From NCBI GenBank assembly GCA_028289345.1, contig JANQQL010000018.1, forward strand, positions 22,030-86,029: a DNA stretch of 64,000 bases, in the 5' to 3' direction. A model generated the notes under the pieces. It did no database searches and had not been told where the DNA came from. It saw nothing but the letters and a program-made list of their open reading frames with translations. The first letter of the stretch is position 1. The number at the start of each line of letters is the position of its first letter. The stretch is from Planctomycetota bacterium. GTDB lineage: Bacteria > Planctomycetota > B15-G4 > SIAN01. This document shows positions 44,501-52,693 of this stretch, one piece after another. The position numbers and the translations under genes were made by a program.

Positions 44501-44670
44501 CAGGTCAAGCCGCGTTCCTTTCCCCGATGGCCATTTCCATTGTCTGGGGATTGGCCCTGGCCACCGTGCTGACCTTGGTGGTGATCCCTTGTCTGTACTT
44601 GGTGTCCACGGACATCGGCCGATGGATTCGGCTGGGGACAGGCTCGGGAGATCTCCCCGCCACTCCCTGA
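41572..44670 (+). CDS. RND efflux transporter (AcrB/hydrophobe type)
   Basis: 1032 residues with the standard twelve-helix, two-large-loop layout. N-terminus: ERSVLVNLVVLLVIGGGIVAF, then LPREIFPSFSDNQISV. Proton relay: GMVVDDAIVLCENVYRHWEEG. Second half: NDSLVLVSFINDRR. The sequence lacks the metal-pump signatures of the pump at 19.7 kb and fits the general multidrug/lipophile group. Substrate unknown. Start ATG 41572 lies 64 bp after the adaptor stop; the frame is open further upstream without coding character. It ends 30 bp from a convergent signalling operon. Confidence 0.88.
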   Translation: MNPGRWGIERSVLVNLVVLLVIGGGIVAFLRLPREIFPSFSDNQISVVTEFPGASPAEVELLVTANIEEELADIRGIEEITSLSSEGLSRVTLHLEETAPPIGRVIDDVEAAIDTIDHFPDDVEESVVSENQTRFPVLSVSLFGDLDPKVMRRLADDVEDALRLIPGVSQVVAAGVPDPIIWVEVDEDRLREFELSLTDLENALRARNLNAPGGSLITDQGSILVRTLGEFGGAEDLLSLPLRSGISGREVTLGRLASVREGFEDPPRTIGFAQGRRALKITVFKDETGDALDISDAVVKFCDDYRATLPAGVDLISHGDLSVYVRNRLRTMNSTAVLALSLVLATLCLFLSGRIALLATIGIPVAFFGAALAFSPLGINFSMIAMFAFIIVLGMVVDDAIVLCENVYRHWEEGKSPKEAAIEGTKEVAAPVTCTILTTVAAFLPMLMVSGEIGEYTWVISVVVSITLVVSLFEALLALPVHFYHLMEWLPARRHRRAPMAWTLEWLSKQFPRLLTPVLRWRYVALATLLAVSMVIWSLGGRYVKFELFGEVESKQFFVNFESSPSTRIEEMATRIRPAQELVASLPNEEIESYNTNVGILFHDVKRFETGPHRGQIFVDLKEGGARSRDSETIINHLRDELRDLPGMRKVQVLRPQAGPAVPAIEIGVEGESFAGLSRVADEVQDRLKRIDGVRDVRSDFELGKEELQLTLRPEAEAMGLTVASLARQVRSRYLYAEASHVHRSRDAPEIRVRLPEHQRDHAAHVPATWIRLPTGNDVPLEELVQIDRQRGPSTISRTDQRRTVTVLADVNRKKANPQAVVAELREEFPRLESENPGVRLKVKGESLELDQSVVDLLNAVAVAMAAIYVLLAALFRSYFQPLIVMAVIPFALDGIILGHLAQGKDATMLSMLGFLALVGIVVNDSLVLVSFINDRRRQGKDAWSAVIEGASLRVRPILLTSITTIIGLIPLAFFASGQAAFLSPMAISIVWGLALATVLTLVVIPCLYLVSTDIGRWIRLGTGSGDLPATP

Positions 44671-44700
44671 CCGCAAGCGAGGTCTACGATCGCGGCCCGC

Positions 44701-46515
44701 TCAACTGGCGAGACAAGTGGCCGCCATCCAGTGCCCTCCGCGAGCAAGCATCGCGGTGACTTCCTCCTTTCGGATCGGCTTCGAGAAGAAGTACCCCTGC
44801 CCATACTTGCACTCAATTTCGCGCAGCACCCGGCACTGATCGAAGGTTTCGACCCCTTCGGCAATGACCTCTTTGCCGTGGGCGTGAACCATGGTGACGA
44901 CGGCTTGCACCGTGGCAAGGTGGGTGGGATTCTCTGCGATGGACTCGATGAATGATCGGTCCAATTTGATGTCCGAGAAGGGGAACTTGTGAAGGTAGCT
45001 CAGCGAAGAGTATCCGGTTCCGAAGTCGTCCATGCGAAGGCCCACCCCTCGCTCGACTAGCTGATTCAGGGACTGGAGAGCCGACTCCTCGTGCTCCACC
45101 ACCACCCCCTCGGTGATCTCCAACTTGAGTAACGACGGCGGGAGCTTGCTCGATTGCAGGCTTCGGTCCACCGCTTCCACCACGCTTCCGTGGAGGAACT
45201 GCTTGGCCGAAACGTTGATGCTCATGGAAAGGTCGCGGGACCGGGGAAACTGAACCTGCCAGGCTCGTGCCTGGCGACATGCCTCTTCCAACACCCAGTT
45301 CCCGATGGGCGTGATCAGTCCAGTTTCTTCTGCGAGGGGAATGAACTCGCTTGGTGCAACCAGGCCATGAGTCGGATGTTCCCACCTGACCAGAGCTTCA
45401 AAGCCCGACAACTCGCCAGTCTCCAGGCACATGATCGGCTGATAGCGCAAAGACAGCTGCCCTTGAGAGATCGCGTTTCTCAGATCGTTTCGCGCCTGGA
45501 GCCTTTCGATGGCCTCCCCCCGCATCCCATCCTGGAAAATGCTGTGTCCGCGCTTCCCTCCCTCCTTGGCTTTGTACATCGCGATGTCGGCATCCCGAAG
45601 GACCTCCTCCGCTTCGTCATACCCCCGGAGACTGGTCACGACCCCAATGCTCGCCGTGCAGGAAACGTCTTGGCCATCGAGTGCAATCGGCAGGGAGAGA
45701 GAGTTCTGAATGCGTTCCGCCACGGTGAGCGCGTCTTCTTCCTGGCCAATGCCGTCCAACAGCACGATGAACTCGTCACCCCCAAGACGGGCGGTCGTGT
45801 CATCGATCGGACGGCCAACGCCATCCAGGGTCCGAAGGCACTTGACCAGGCGTTTCGAGATTTCCACCAGGGTGGCGTCCCCGGCACTATGGCCCAAGCT
45901 GTCGTTGATAATCTTGAAGTCATCCAGATCCACGAACAGCACGGCGAACGCGTATTCTCCTTGGCGTTTGGATCGTTCGATGCAGCGCTCGATTCGGTCC
46001 AGGAGCAGCGACCGGTTCGGGAGAGTCGTGAGATAGTCGTGCATTGCTGCATGCCGAAGCCGGTCCTCCAGCTCCTGGCGTCGAAGAATCTCTGCGTCCA
46101 AGCGCTGGCTCAAGTTCCGGAACGTCTGGGTCTCGGATTCGGCGTGAATCAAGCGCATGAACACTTTGACCTTGGCGAGGAGCTCGTCCTCGTCGAAGGG
46201 CTTGGTGATGAAGTCGTCGGCGCCGGCCTCGTATCCGCGAATGCGATCTTCGGTCTGTGCTCTTGCTGAAACCAGGATCACCTTGCTGTTGGCGGTCAGA
46301 GGATCTTCACGAAGTTTCTGGCAGGTTTCGTAGCCGTCCATCCCTGGCATCATGATGTCGAGCAGGATCAGCTCGGGGCAGGACTTTGTCATCCGGAGCG
46401 CCTCGTCTCCCGACTGAGCGACATCCACGTCGTACTCTGAGCTGAGAATGCACTGCAGGATGTCGATGTTCATCGGGTCGTCGTCGACGCAGAGAATCCG
46501 CTTCCGCCGGGTCAT
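44701..46515 (-). CDS. Response regulator with REC, GGDEF and EAL domains
   Basis: 604 residues. REC domain (1-125) with acidic pocket VDDD and phospho-acceptor Asp53 ([15 protein letters not shown]), and [10 protein letters not shown] short helix leads to the GGDEF domain (intact motif [14 protein letters not shown]) and an EAL domain ([39 protein letters not shown]). Both catalytic signatures are complete, so it may make or degrade cyclic di-GMP. The position four residues before [10 protein letters not shown], where the inhibitory I-site Arg is expected, is Pro. It overlaps the histidine kinase gene by 4 bp, so the kinase is the obvious partner. Confidence 0.92.
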   Translation of the reverse strand: MTRRKRILCVDDDPMNIDILQCILSSEYDVDVAQSGDEALRMTKSCPELILLDIMMPGMDGYETCQKLREDPLTANSKVILVSARAQTEDRIRGYEAGADDFITKPFDEDELLAKVKVFMRLIHAESETQTFRNLSQRLDAEILRRQELEDRLRHAAMHDYLTTLPNRSLLLDRIERCIERSKRQGEYAFAVLFVDLDDFKIINDSLGHSAGDATLVEISKRLVKCLRTLDGVGRPIDDTTARLGGDEFIVLLDGIGQEEDALTVAERIQNSLSLPIALDGQDVSCTASIGVVTSLRGYDEAEEVLRDADIAMYKAKEGGKRGHSIFQDGMRGEAIERLQARNDLRNAISQGQLSLRYQPIMCLETGELSGFEALVRWEHPTHGLVAPSEFIPLAEETGLITPIGNWVLEEACRQARAWQVQFPRSRDLSMSINVSAKQFLHGSVVEAVDRSLQSSKLPPSLLKLEITEGVVVEHEESALQSLNQLVERGVGLRMDDFGTGYSSLSYLHKFPFSDIKLDRSFIESIAENPTHLATVQAVVTMVHAHGKEVIAEGVETFDQCRVLREIECKYGQGYFFSKPIRKEEVTAMLARGGHWMAATCLAS

Positions 46516-47519
46516 GATCGCCCTCCGACGAGCTGCGGTGCATCGGTCCCCGAGGCCGAACGAACCGGAATTCGCACTTTGAAACAGGCGCCGGCGCCTT
46601 GCGGGGACTCGACCCAGATGTCTCCGTGGTGTGCTTGGACGATTTGCTTCGTGATCGCCAGGCCGAGCCCGGTGCCGCCGGCCCCCGTTTTGGTGGACTT
46701 GGCTTGCATGAACTTCCCGAAGATCATGTCCTTTTCCTCATCGCACACTCCCACCCCCTGATCGATCACTGAGAAGATCACCGAATCTTTGCTCTCTTCC
46801 AAGGCTACGACGATCTTTCCTCGGTCGGGCGAGAACTTGATCGCATTGCTGAGCAGGTTCCGGACCACCTGCCCCATCCGCTCCGCATCGAGCACGACCC
46901 GCGACTCCAACCGGTCGCTGCGCTCGACTTCAATCTGGCGATCGTTGAGGACGGCCCCAAAATCAAGGACGGCGGCATCAATCACCCCGCGAAGGTCCGT
47001 GGGCGAAAACGAAAACGTCATTTTTCCGGACTCGAGCTTGGAAAGGTCCAACAGCTCGTTCAACAAACCCATCAGTCGATTTCCCGCCTGATGAATCCTC
47101 GAGAAGAACTGCCCGAGTTCCTCGCGGCCACTGGTTTCCTGTCGCTTCATTCCCATTTTCGAGTACGACAGGATCCCGTGCATCGGGGTGCGCAACTCGT
47201 GGGACATGTTGGCCAAAAACTCGCTCTTTGCCCGGTTGGCACCCTCGGCCAGTTCCTTGGCCGTCTCCAGATCTCTGGTTCGTTCGTGCACTTCCTTCTG
47301 GAGCTTCTCATTGAACCGCCGCAACCCATCATGGAGTTCTCTCATCTCGCTCGAAGAAATGTCCAGAGATCGCTCCAACATGGCACGATCTTCGGCGGCC
47401 GTTCCGTAGGTCGAACTCACCCTGTCCAAGAACATCGACCACGCTTCCGAGCTCGGCGGCGGAGTTTCGGGAGACAGGTTCAGGCGCTTGATTTGCCGTT
47501 GCAGCAAACGGTCCAGCAT
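46512..47519 (-). CDS. Soluble sensor histidine kinase
   Basis: 335 residues without membrane segments. An N-terminal coiled coil (about 45-95) precedes the phosphorylated His107 in [13 protein letters not shown]. The ATPase domain shows [14 protein letters not shown] (N box), [18 protein letters not shown] and [13 protein letters not shown]. With no sensor domain of its own it probably takes its signal from the FIST protein, whose stop codon directly abuts this ATG (TGA-ATG). It should phosphorylate the REC domain of the GGDEF-EAL protein encoded next. Confidence 0.9.
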   Translation of the reverse strand: MLDRLLQRQIKRLNLSPETPPPSSEAWSMFLDRVSSTYGTAAEDRAMLERSLDISSSEMRELHDGLRRFNEKLQKEVHERTRDLETAKELAEGANRAKSEFLANMSHELRTPMHGILSYSKMGMKRQETSGREELGQFFSRIHQAGNRLMGLLNELLDLSKLESGKMTFSFSPTDLRGVIDAAVLDFGAVLNDRQIEVERSDRLESRVVLDAERMGQVVRNLLSNAIKFSPDRGKIVVALEESKDSVIFSVIDQGVGVCDEEKDMIFGKFMQAKSTKTGAGGTGLGLAITKQIVQAHHGDIWVESPQGAGACFKVRIPVRSASGTDAPQLVGGRS

Positions 47520-48662
47520 TCAGGCTTCTCCGACCGTGGTCAGGGTCATGGTCTGATTGTGAAGGTCGCAAGATCCCGTACCGTAGGGAGAGATTTCGCC
47601 GTAGGAGTAGAACCCGACTTGCTTGGCCCCTTGCGGCAACGCCTCCAGCGTCGCTTCCACTTCCTCTTCCGCTCGCTCGCCAAGGATCAGCCTCCGTCCG
47701 ACACAGCTGATCGCGATGGTCAACACCTCGGAGAGCGCTTCCCCCTGAGTGTCGGAAACACTCACCGCGGCCTGGGACGCTCCATCAATGATCCGATCGA
47801 AGTTGGCCCGCATGAGCTGGGCCACCTGATTCTCAGGCACGTCCCCCGCGAAAGTCATGGTCTGCTTGTCTTCGTCCACCGCAAGGACCGTCCGCACCAG
47901 CAGTTTTTCGGAGTCTTCGGGATTCCGGATCGCGAGCGGGAAGAGCAAAGCGGTGGCAGGAAGGCCCGCGGCTCGATCCCCCAAGTACCGCTTGTAGATC
48001 GACAGCGCCGGCTTTCCGTCGAGCTCGAACAAGACGTTGTCCTCGGACTTGGTGATGACCCGCTCGGGACCGAACATGTCCCAGCCGCCCTTGGATCCAT
48101 GGCCGACGCGGATGGCGTCTCCGTAGTAGGCAATGGCCGCAATGACCCCGTTCCGAGGCATCCCGTCGCAGAACACCCAGGTGCTCTCGAACCTTTCCCC
48201 ATCCCCGGCAAGCCCACCGGTCACCACCACGTCGGTGGGAACGACCGAATTGATTCCTCGCACCAGCTCGCTGCCGTTCACGGCAATGCCATCGGAAAGG
48301 AGTGTGATGGCGCGAAGGTCCGGAGCCATGAGGGACTGCGCGAGCTCGACCCCCGCCTGGCAAGAGTTCTTCGCCGACTGAATGTCCACCGACGCCGAGG
48401 AGATGGAACTTCGTTCGAATCGGGCCACCGCAACGCTCAGTGTCTCATCGTGAATCGAGGTATCCAGAATCTCCCCCGCGGTGGAACACCCGATCACCTG
48501 GGAGTTTGGAAAGGCCTGCACCAGATCGTTCATTGGTCCGACGGTTCTACCGAACGACGGCGCTCCAAAGAACAGAACCAACGTCTGCGTGGAGTCCAGG
48601 GACTTCGGAAGTTCTCGAGACCAACCACTGGAGTGCTGATAGGCGAAGGTTTCCACCTTCAT
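47520..48662 (-). CDS. FIST-domain sensory protein
   Basis: 380 residues from ATG 48662, with GGGAG 8 bp upstream. FIST_N and FIST_C domains: SKSLDSTQ-type start, VIGCSTAGEILD, LLSDGIAVNGSELVRGIN, VVTGGLAGDGERFESTW and, near the end, SCVGRRLILGERAEEEVEA with GFYSYGEISPYG. FIST domains are predicted intracellular small-ligand sensors, perhaps for amino acids, and often sit next to kinases or cyclic-di-GMP enzymes, as here. First gene of a three-gene operon. The open frame extends 26 codons upstream without coding signs. Confidence 0.88.
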   Translation of the reverse strand: MKVETFAYQHSSGWSRELPKSLDSTQTLVLFFGAPSFGRTVGPMNDLVQAFPNSQVIGCSTAGEILDTSIHDETLSVAVARFERSSISSASVDIQSAKNSCQAGVELAQSLMAPDLRAITLLSDGIAVNGSELVRGINSVVPTDVVVTGGLAGDGERFESTWVFCDGMPRNGVIAAIAYYGDAIRVGHGSKGGWDMFGPERVITKSEDNVLFELDGKPALSIYKRYLGDRAAGLPATALLFPLAIRNPEDSEKLLVRTVLAVDEDKQTMTFAGDVPENQVAQLMRANFDRIIDGASQAAVSVSDTQGEALSEVLTIAISCVGRRLILGERAEEEVEATLEALPQGAKQVGFYSYGEISPYGTGSCDLHNQTMTLTTVGEA

Positions 48663-48886
48663 GGCGCCGACTCCCAAGTCATGCTCGATCGGGGACCCCT
48701 TCCCCGTCGCACACTGAGCTCGACGCGGGAAGCTCACCAAGAGCGATTTGGTCAGAGAAGGGCCGTTAGCAGAATCGGCTGGATGCGGTCGCCGCGTTCA
48801 CCAATTCGAACACGTCCGACCGGGCAAAAATGAGCTAGGGGATTTCACCAACTCTCGAAGCCATGGATGATGCGCAGCGTGCCACA

Positions 48887-49378
48887 TCAGGTCTTTTGGG
48901 GTGCGACTTCCGTGATCAGGATGCGCAGGTGCTGCATGAGGATCTTTGCCTGGGAGACGTCATCATCGAACGGCTTCCAGTCGGAGTCCTCGCGCTTGGT
49001 GAAGCGCCCCATCTTCTTGCTCACCTCGCGTTGGACTCGCAGCTTGACGACGATTTCTCCGGAGTCCTCGCGGTCCGCTTCGGCCAGGACCCGTTCGCGC
49101 ATCTCGCGATGGGACAAGCGGTCCCAGCCATACAGCCAGGAACTTTCGAGTTCGCCTTGGTAAGGGTCTTCCCGCTTCACGGAGTAGTTCCGCGCCACAA
49201 TGGAACTCAGCATGTGGACGACATCGGAGCGGCTCACGCCAGCGTAGCTGTTCTCGATCCACTCCGGATCGTCACCCCCCAGACCCAGCTCCCGAAAGAT
49301 AGCACAAGAGCCGAGGGAGGCGGTCAACAAGAGAACCATCAGGCATTTCACGCAGCCAACGGATGCCAAGGGCTTCAC
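48887..49378 (-). CDS. Small lipoprotein of unknown function
   Basis: 163 residues from GTG 49378, chosen for GAGGAG 7 bp upstream and the signal peptide that follows (LMVLLLTASLGSC, lipobox LGSC). The mature part is charged and compact, with WIENSYAGVSRSDVVHMLSSI, then KLRVQREVSKKMGRF. I do not recognise a family. It is divergent from the gene at 49508 and lies 224 bp upstream of the FIST operon on the same strand. Confidence 0.65.
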   Translation of the reverse strand: MKPLASVGCVKCLMVLLLTASLGSCAIFRELGLGGDDPEWIENSYAGVSRSDVVHMLSSIVARNYSVKREDPYQGELESSWLYGWDRLSHREMRERVLAEADREDSGEIVVKLRVQREVSKKMGRFTKREDSDWKPFDDDVSQAKILMQHLRILITEVAPQKT

Positions 49379-49507
49379 AGGGAACTCCTCGAGTGGATGG
49401 ATGAATCGGCAGTGTAGCAGCCCCCACGCGAGACGGCAGGGCGCCCCGTATACTCCGCCTGCAGTTTTCGAGTCACGGCCGTGCATCCCAAGGAGGTGCC
49501 ATCGATC

Positions 49508-50158
49508 TTGTCGGTCTCTGCGACGCCTCCCGGCCGCGGTCGGTCCTGGTTCCTGGCCCTGCTGTGCATCTACTCGGGCCTGCTGATCCTCGGCGCGTGG
49601 CGTGAGGAGATCCGCCCCTCCGCCTTCGAAGGGGCTTCCCGATGGGCCAAGCGGAGCCTGGCGCGCTTCGGAATCCCCACCGGCATTCCGGTCTTCCAGG
49701 GTTCCGGCGCCGGCCCCATTCTGCAAGGCACTTGCGTGACGGTGCGCGCCCGCTCCGAGCAAGGCCCCAGCCAACAGATCGCCCCCACGAAGGGACCTTG
49801 TCCGCCAGAAGGTTGGCTGCTGATGGTGCCCGTCGAGAACACCTTCTTGAAGCGCCTGCTGGTGGAGATCACGACGCGCATGCGGCGGGTCGAGCGGGCC
49901 ACCGCTTCCTCACAAACCATGACGTCGACGAAACGCCTGCTGAAAGCCCTGGCCCACCATTTCGGGCGCAAGGCTCCGGAGGCCAAGGAGTTCGCCCTGC
50001 AATGGTCTCTCCACTCCCGGGACTATGAAAGCGGGGATGCGGTCGTGCAGGACATCCTGTTCCTCTCCTGGAGTCGGGGGAAACTTCAGGAAATGACCAC
50101 CCACTGGTTTCCGAGCCCGGAGCAACGAGACGCTGTGTGGAAGGAGTGGGAACGTTGA
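49508..50158 (+). CDS. Unknown single-pass membrane protein
   Basis: 216 residues if translation starts at TTG 49508, 11 bp after AGGAGG. GTG 49481 in the same frame is an alternative that lacks a ribosome-binding site. One N-terminal membrane segment (WFLALLCIYSGLLILGAW) is followed by a soluble domain with GWLLMVPVENTFLKRLLVEITTRM-like mixed content and a C-terminal VQDILFLSWSRGKL. No family recognised. Its stop overlaps the start of the HTTM gene (TTGA), so the two are coupled. Confidence 0.65.
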   Translation: MSVSATPPGRGRSWFLALLCIYSGLLILGAWREEIRPSAFEGASRWAKRSLARFGIPTGIPVFQGSGAGPILQGTCVTVRARSEQGPSQQIAPTKGPCPPEGWLLMVPVENTFLKRLLVEITTRMRRVERATASSQTMTSTKRLLKALAHHFGRKAPEAKEFALQWSLHSRDYESGDAVVQDILFLSWSRGKLQEMTTHWFPSPEQRDAVWKEWER

Positions 50159-51108
50159 TCGGCCGGGTTCATTCGGCACTCCAAAGCTGGTTCTTCGCGC
50201 CACAACCGCTGGTCGCCATGGCCTGCAACCGGATGCTGCTCGGCTCTGCGCTGGTCATCGCCTACCTGATCCGACTCCCGGAACTTGGCACGCTGTTCCT
50301 CAGCGGCTCCACAGCCTGGTTCCCCCCATTTCGCACGGTTCTCTCGGGACGCAGCGATTACCCCCTGCGCTTTGCCGTGTCGTGGCTGGAACCTCTTTCG
50401 GGAGAGACTCGCTCGGCGGTGTTGGTCGGACTGTATTGCCTGCTGCTATTTGCCGCCGCAAGTTTTGCTCTGGGGGTTCGTACCAGACTCAGTGGCACGG
50501 TCGCACTGCTCCTGCACTTGTTTTTCGTCACCATCAACCCGATTGCCTACTGGGGGTGGTCAGCCCTGATCTTCCCGTTCTTCCTCTACACTCTCCTTTC
50601 TCCTTCGGGTCGTGTGCTCTCCTGGGATGCCCGTCGTTGCGCCACGGAACCCGAGGATTGGCAGACCTCTGCATGGCCAATTCGGCTGGTGCAAATCCAC
50701 GTGTGCGTCATGTATTTCGAGACCGGCGTCGCTCGCTTGGATGATGAGCGCTGGCTGGCCGGTCAAATGCTCTACGAAGCCCTGACCAACACTCTGGTGA
50801 CTCGCCTCGCCATCGATTGGCATCCCTGGCGGGAAGTGCTCGAAGTGTTTTGCTACGGAACGTTTCTTCTCGAGCCCTTGGCGCCATTGCTGCTGTGCAT
50901 TCCCCGCCTGAGAACTCCGGCAGCGGTGGCGCTGATCGCCCTGCACATCGGACTGGAACTCCTGACCCGGGTGGGCATGTGGAATTTCCTCATGATTGGG
51001 GGCCTATTGACTTTTTTGCCGGCAAACTGGCTGCATCGGATGGTGGGCAGAGGACCTGGCGAGCGCGGCCGTGCTCCCTCCCTCACCGCCCAAGGGGAGA
51101 GCCCATGA
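50155..51108 (+). CDS. HTTM-domain membrane protein
   Basis: 317 residues from TTG 50155, with AGGAG 8 bp upstream. Multiple membrane segments. It fits the HTTM family, distant relatives of vitamin K-dependent gamma-carboxylase: ACNRMLLGSALVIAYLIRLPEL at the start, YWGWSALIFPFFLYTLLSPSG, RLVQIHVCVMYFETGVARLDD (the characteristic 'Y-x-x-x-G-x-x-K/R-L' region) and a late HIGLELLTRVGMWNFLMI. Bacterial HTTM proteins are mostly uncharacterised and are unlikely to carboxylate clotting-type substrates. It sits between an unknown membrane protein and a sulfatase-like lipoprotein, overlapping both. Confidence 0.75.
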   Translation: MIGRVHSALQSWFFAPQPLVAMACNRMLLGSALVIAYLIRLPELGTLFLSGSTAWFPPFRTVLSGRSDYPLRFAVSWLEPLSGETRSAVLVGLYCLLLFAAASFALGVRTRLSGTVALLLHLFFVTINPIAYWGWSALIFPFFLYTLLSPSGRVLSWDARRCATEPEDWQTSAWPIRLVQIHVCVMYFETGVARLDDERWLAGQMLYEALTNTLVTRLAIDWHPWREVLEVFCYGTFLLEPLAPLLLCIPRLRTPAAVALIALHIGLELLTRVGMWNFLMIGGLLTFLPANWLHRMVGRGPGERGRAPSLTAQGESP

Positions 51109-52607
51109 CTCTGCCTGGGTCTGCTCAGAGGATTGCGTCTTCCCCTCGCACTCTGACCCGGAAGGTCTGGCGATCGATCGCCCGAGACCTCCGCACCCGG
51201 AGAGGAAACCTCGTCCGGGGGTGCCAGTGGGCACTCCTCGTCGCAATCGCAAGCTGCACCCCTCCCCTCGACGAGCCACCCAACGTGTTGTTGATCTCGA
51301 TCGACAGCCTGCGCGCCGACCGACTGAGTTGCTACGGCTACTCGAAGACGACGAGCCCGCAACTCGACCGCTTGGCCCGGGAAGGAGTCCTGTTCGAGAC
51401 CGCCATTGCCGACAGTTCTTGGACCCTTCCGACCCACGTGACCCTGTTCACCGGCGCAGCCAGCCAGGTGCATGGGGTCGACTGGGAAGACCGGCGCTTG
51501 GGAGACCAGTGGACGACCCTGGCCGAAGCCCTGTCCGCCGAGGGCTACGCGACCGCCGGGTATTGGAGTGGACCATTTCTCCATCCCGCGTTCGGCGTCG
51601 GACAAGGCTTCGACCGATATGCAGGAACCAGCGGCGGTCAGGAAGCGCCGGAGTCGGAGTCACCGGACGGCCGATCCGAGACGACCTCCTTCGAACATCA
51701 CGACACGGTGACCTCTCCGGAGATCACTCGTCAAGCACTCGACTATCTGGCGAATGCGAAGGCTCCCTTCTTTCTGTTCCTTCATTACTTCGACGTCCAC
51801 TACGACTACATTCCTCCGGAGCCGATCTGGCGGAAATTTGATGCGAACTATGAGGGAGACTTCGTCGCGGAAGGATTCATCTTCAACGAGGACATCCATG
51901 CCAAGATGCCGCGGCGTGAGCGGCGTCACCTGGACGCCCTCTATGACGGCGAGATCTATTACACCGATCAGTTCGTGGGCCAGGTCCTCGAAGGTCTCCG
52001 CGAACACGGCCTGGAAGAAAACACTCTGGTCGTGCTGACTGCCGACCATGGCGAGGAGTTCTTCGAGCACGGGGGCAAAGGCCACCGCCTGACGTTGTAC
52101 GACGAAGTTCTCGAAGTGCCTTTGATGTTCCGCATGCCGGGAAGGGTCGTCACCGGAAAGCAGATCACCACTCAAGTGCGACACCTGGACGTCATGCCCA
52201 CCATTCTCGACTTCGTCGGCGCGCCGACTCCCGACACCGTGCAAGGGCGGAGCTTGCGACCGGTCTTGGAGGGAGAGGCCGCGCTCGCTCCCCTCCCCGC
52301 TCCCTCTTTCCTAAAGCACGGCAAGATGGGAACCCTCACCAGCCTGCGCACCGAAACCTGGAAGCTGTTCTACTGGGATCGCGCCGAGTCGGAGCCCTTG
52401 GTCTTCCTCCACGACCTCGCCAGCGATCCTCGTGAAAAGCGACCGCTGGGCGCCGACACTCCTCACTCGGCGATCGCCACGCAACACCTGCAAGCCTGGC
52501 AATCCGAAGTCGACCGGCGCCAGCAAGGCTTCGACGCCACCCCACTCGACGAGATCCCCGAAGACGTGCTCGAAGAACTTCGGGAACTCGGTTACCTGGA
52601 CGATTGA
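51105..52607 (+). CDS. Sulfatase-like lipoprotein with Thr nucleophile (paralogue E)
   Basis: 500 residues from ATG 51105, behind GGGGAG and overlapping the HTTM stop as ATGA. The basic N-terminus is unusually long (about 40 residues) before the hydrophobic core and lipobox (VAIASC, Cys51). Motifs: LLISIDSLRADR (Asp67), the nucleophile region WTLPTHVTLFTG (Thr107), and LTADHGEEFFEHGGKGH. The C-terminus is LRELGYLDD. It closes a three-gene operon (unknown membrane protein - HTTM - E). Confidence 0.85.
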   Translation: MTLPGSAQRIASSPRTLTRKVWRSIARDLRTRRGNLVRGCQWALLVAIASCTPPLDEPPNVLLISIDSLRADRLSCYGYSKTTSPQLDRLAREGVLFETAIADSSWTLPTHVTLFTGAASQVHGVDWEDRRLGDQWTTLAEALSAEGYATAGYWSGPFLHPAFGVGQGFDRYAGTSGGQEAPESESPDGRSETTSFEHHDTVTSPEITRQALDYLANAKAPFFLFLHYFDVHYDYIPPEPIWRKFDANYEGDFVAEGFIFNEDIHAKMPRRERRHLDALYDGEIYYTDQFVGQVLEGLREHGLEENTLVVLTADHGEEFFEHGGKGHRLTLYDEVLEVPLMFRMPGRVVTGKQITTQVRHLDVMPTILDFVGAPTPDTVQGRSLRPVLEGEAALAPLPAPSFLKHGKMGTLTSLRTETWKLFYWDRAESEPLVFLHDLASDPREKRPLGADTPHSAIATQHLQAWQSEVDRRQQGFDATPLDEIPEDVLEELRELGYLDD

Positions 52608-52693
52608 AGCCGGCCCCACTCCTTCGCCCCATGCCAAAGGACCCACGGGGACGAGTCAACCGGAGCAGCCGACTGCGGAGAAACCGGGCGGTT

